Shown piece after piece: positions 4,551-5,651 of a DNA stretch of 5,651 bases (its first letter is position 1; each line of letters begins with the position of its first letter). Source of the DNA: an uncultured Muribaculaceae bacterium (GTDB lineage Bacteria > Bacteroidota > Bacteroidia > Bacteroidales > Muribaculaceae); assembly GCA_934667475.1 (NCBI GenBank), contig CAKUMB010000035.1, forward strand, positions 1 to 5,651. Direction: 5' to 3'. Made by a program: the position numbers and the translations under genes. Under the pieces are notes generated by a model. That model was not told the DNA's origin. It worked only from the letters and a program-made list of their open reading frames with translations, and made no database searches.

Positions 4551-5651
4551 TTACTTTTCAAACACAGCGGCGACGCCCATACCACCTCCGATGCAAAGAG
4601 TAGCAAGCCCACGGCGGGCATCGGGACGCTTCCGCATCTCGTGCAGGAGCGTCACAATGATCCGCGCGCCAGAGGCCCCCACAGGATGTCCCAGGGAGAT
4701 GGCGCCGCCGTTTACGTTGACCTTGCTCATATCAAAGCCCAGCTCGCGTGCCACTGCGATGGACTGGGCAGCAAATGCCTCGTTGGCCTCCACGAGGTCC
4801 AGGTCCTTCACCGTCAGGCCAGCTTTCTGCAAAGCTTGCCGGGAAGCCGGGATCGGGCCGAGCCCCATGACTTTCGGATCCACACCGCCCTGACCCCAGG
4901 AAATGAGACGGGCCATGGGCTTAAGACCGTATTTCTCCACCGCCTCGCCGGAGGCGAGTATCATTGCGGCTGCGCCGTCGTTCACGCCCGAGGCGTTGCC
5001 CGCGGTGACTCTGCCGCCGTCCGGCTTGAACGCCGGCTTGAGCTTGGCAAGGCCTTCTGCAGTCGTGGCGTTGCGGGGAAATTCATCCCGGCAGAAGGTC
5101 ACGGTCTGCTTTTTCTGCTTCACTTCAACGGGAACGATCTCATCGTTGAAGCGGTCCGCTGCCTGCGCCGCTGCGGTTTTTTGCTGAGAGGCAAGGGCGA
5201 AGGCGTCCAGCTCCTCTCGCGTGATTCCGTAGCGATCACAGACGTTTTCGGCGGTCATGCCCATGTGGATCTGGTTGAACGCGTCCCATAGGCCGTCCCT
5301 CACCATGGTGTCCACCATACTGCCGTCAAACATCCGCTGACCCCAGCGGGCACCTGGGATGGCATAGGGGGCGGCGGACATGTTTTCCATACCTCCGGCC
5401 ACCACGATCTCCGCATCCCCGGAGCAGATGGCTCTTGCCGCCTCGATGACGGCTTTCATGCCGGAGCCGCAGACCATACCCACCGTGTAGGCGGGTTTTT
5501 CCACCGAAATCCCGGCAAACACCGCGGCCTGCCGTGCGGGGTTTTGGCCAAGCGCACCGGTGATGGCGCAGCCCATCATCACTTCATCCACGTTCTCGGG
5601 CGCAATGCCGGAACGGCGGAGCGCCTCGGCAATGACGATGCTGCCCAGTTT
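4551..5651 (-). CDS. Acetyl-CoA C-acetyltransferase (thiolase), N-terminus outside window
   Basis: A biosynthetic-type thiolase that condenses two acetyl-CoA to acetoacetyl-CoA, the first step towards butyrate or related C4 products, and a cytoplasmic tetramer by family. The 366 visible residues begin KLGSIVIAEALRRSG, so roughly 25-30 N-terminal residues lie beyond the edge; the frame is open throughout. Numbering from the visible Lys, the acyl-accepting Cys is Cys61 in VCGSG, the NEAF motif starts at Asn290, the catalytic His322 is in GHPVGASG and the second catalytic Cys353 is in CIGGGMG. All catalytic residues are intact. An internal GTG at 5591 is not the start, because conserved sequence continues upstream. 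The gene appears more GC-rich than the hydrolase and permease downstream, and 97 bp plus a promoter separate it from them, so it is probably not in the same operon. Family certain; exact substrate range not. Confidence 0.93.
   Translation of the reverse strand, partial: KLGSIVIAEALRRSGIAPENVDEVMMGCAITGALGQNPARQAAVFAGISVEKPAYTVGMVCGSGMKAVIEAARAICSGDAEIVVAGGMENMSAAPYAIPGARWGQRMFDGSMVDTMVRDGLWDAFNQIHMGMTAENVCDRYGITREELDAFALASQQKTAAAQAADRFNDEIVPVEVKQKKQTVTFCRDEFPRNATTAEGLAKLKPAFKPDGGRVTAGNASGVNDGAAAMILASGEAVEKYGLKPMARLISWGQGGVDPKVMGLGPIPASRQALQKAGLTVKDLDLVEANEAFAAQSIAVARELGFDMSKVNVNGGAISLGHPVGASGARIIVTLLHEMRKRPDARRGLATLCIGGGMGVAAVFEK

Noticed and set aside
4641..5291. Plus-strand 216-codon frame
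   Set aside because: Antisense shadow of the thiolase, whose catalytic motifs are unambiguous.
5589..5591. GTG as start of the thiolase gene
   Set aside because: Conserved thiolase sequence (KLGSIVIAEALRRSG) continues in frame to the window edge, so this is an internal codon.
1..5651. CRISPR arrays, tRNA or rRNA genes
   Set aside because: No regularly spaced repeats of the right length, no tRNA cloverleaf and no rRNA-like sequence were recognised. The GTTCG at 2476-2480 inside the hairpin resembles a T-loop only by chance.

Overview
The window looks like chromosomal DNA from a Gram-positive, Clostridia-type anaerobe (probably a gut Oscillospirales or Lachnospirales relative). This rests on strong AGGAGG ribosome sites, two TTG starts, a mobilization module of the kind carried by Firmicutes integrative elements, and a biosynthetic-type thiolase resembling those of butyrate producers. 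The taxonomy is inference from protein flavour, not a search result.

Left part (1-2490, plus strand): backbone genes of a mobile element. A RecA-fold AAA ATPase enters from the left edge, runs to 1000 and has a disrupted-looking C-terminus. It is followed by about 200 bp of highly structured DNA: a mirrored array of GTGACGRT repeats, a candidate promoter, and a short hairpin beside a GGGGT/ACCCC palindrome with C-tracts, which is a plausible oriT. Next come mobC (TTG start, 1203-1571) and a ParB-family gene (TTG start, 1543-2391), overlapping by 29 bp as an operon. No relaxase gene follows. A 16-codon ORF and a long hairpin (2447-2487) close the plus-strand unit.

Junction (about 2440-2581): no credible gene, but two hairpins. 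The second is a perfect 10-bp inverted repeat. Transcription converges here, and the neighbouring DNA appears less GC-rich, so this is a plausible element edge, scar or terminator region.

Right part (2582-5651, minus strand): transcription runs right to left. A thiolase (acetyl-CoA C-acetyltransferase; N-terminus outside the window) is followed by 97 bp holding a near-consensus promoter flanked and overlapped by two matching ATCT/AGAT palindromes. Then come an SGNH/GDSL-type hydrolase and, 32 bp later, an AEC-family permease. Hydrolase and permease probably form a two-gene operon that cleaves an ester-like substrate and moves a product or substrate across the membrane; the substrate cannot be read from the sequence.

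Nothing here proves a new biological system. The most unusual non-coding signals are the mirrored repeat array at 984-1073 and the neighbouring oriT-like structures.
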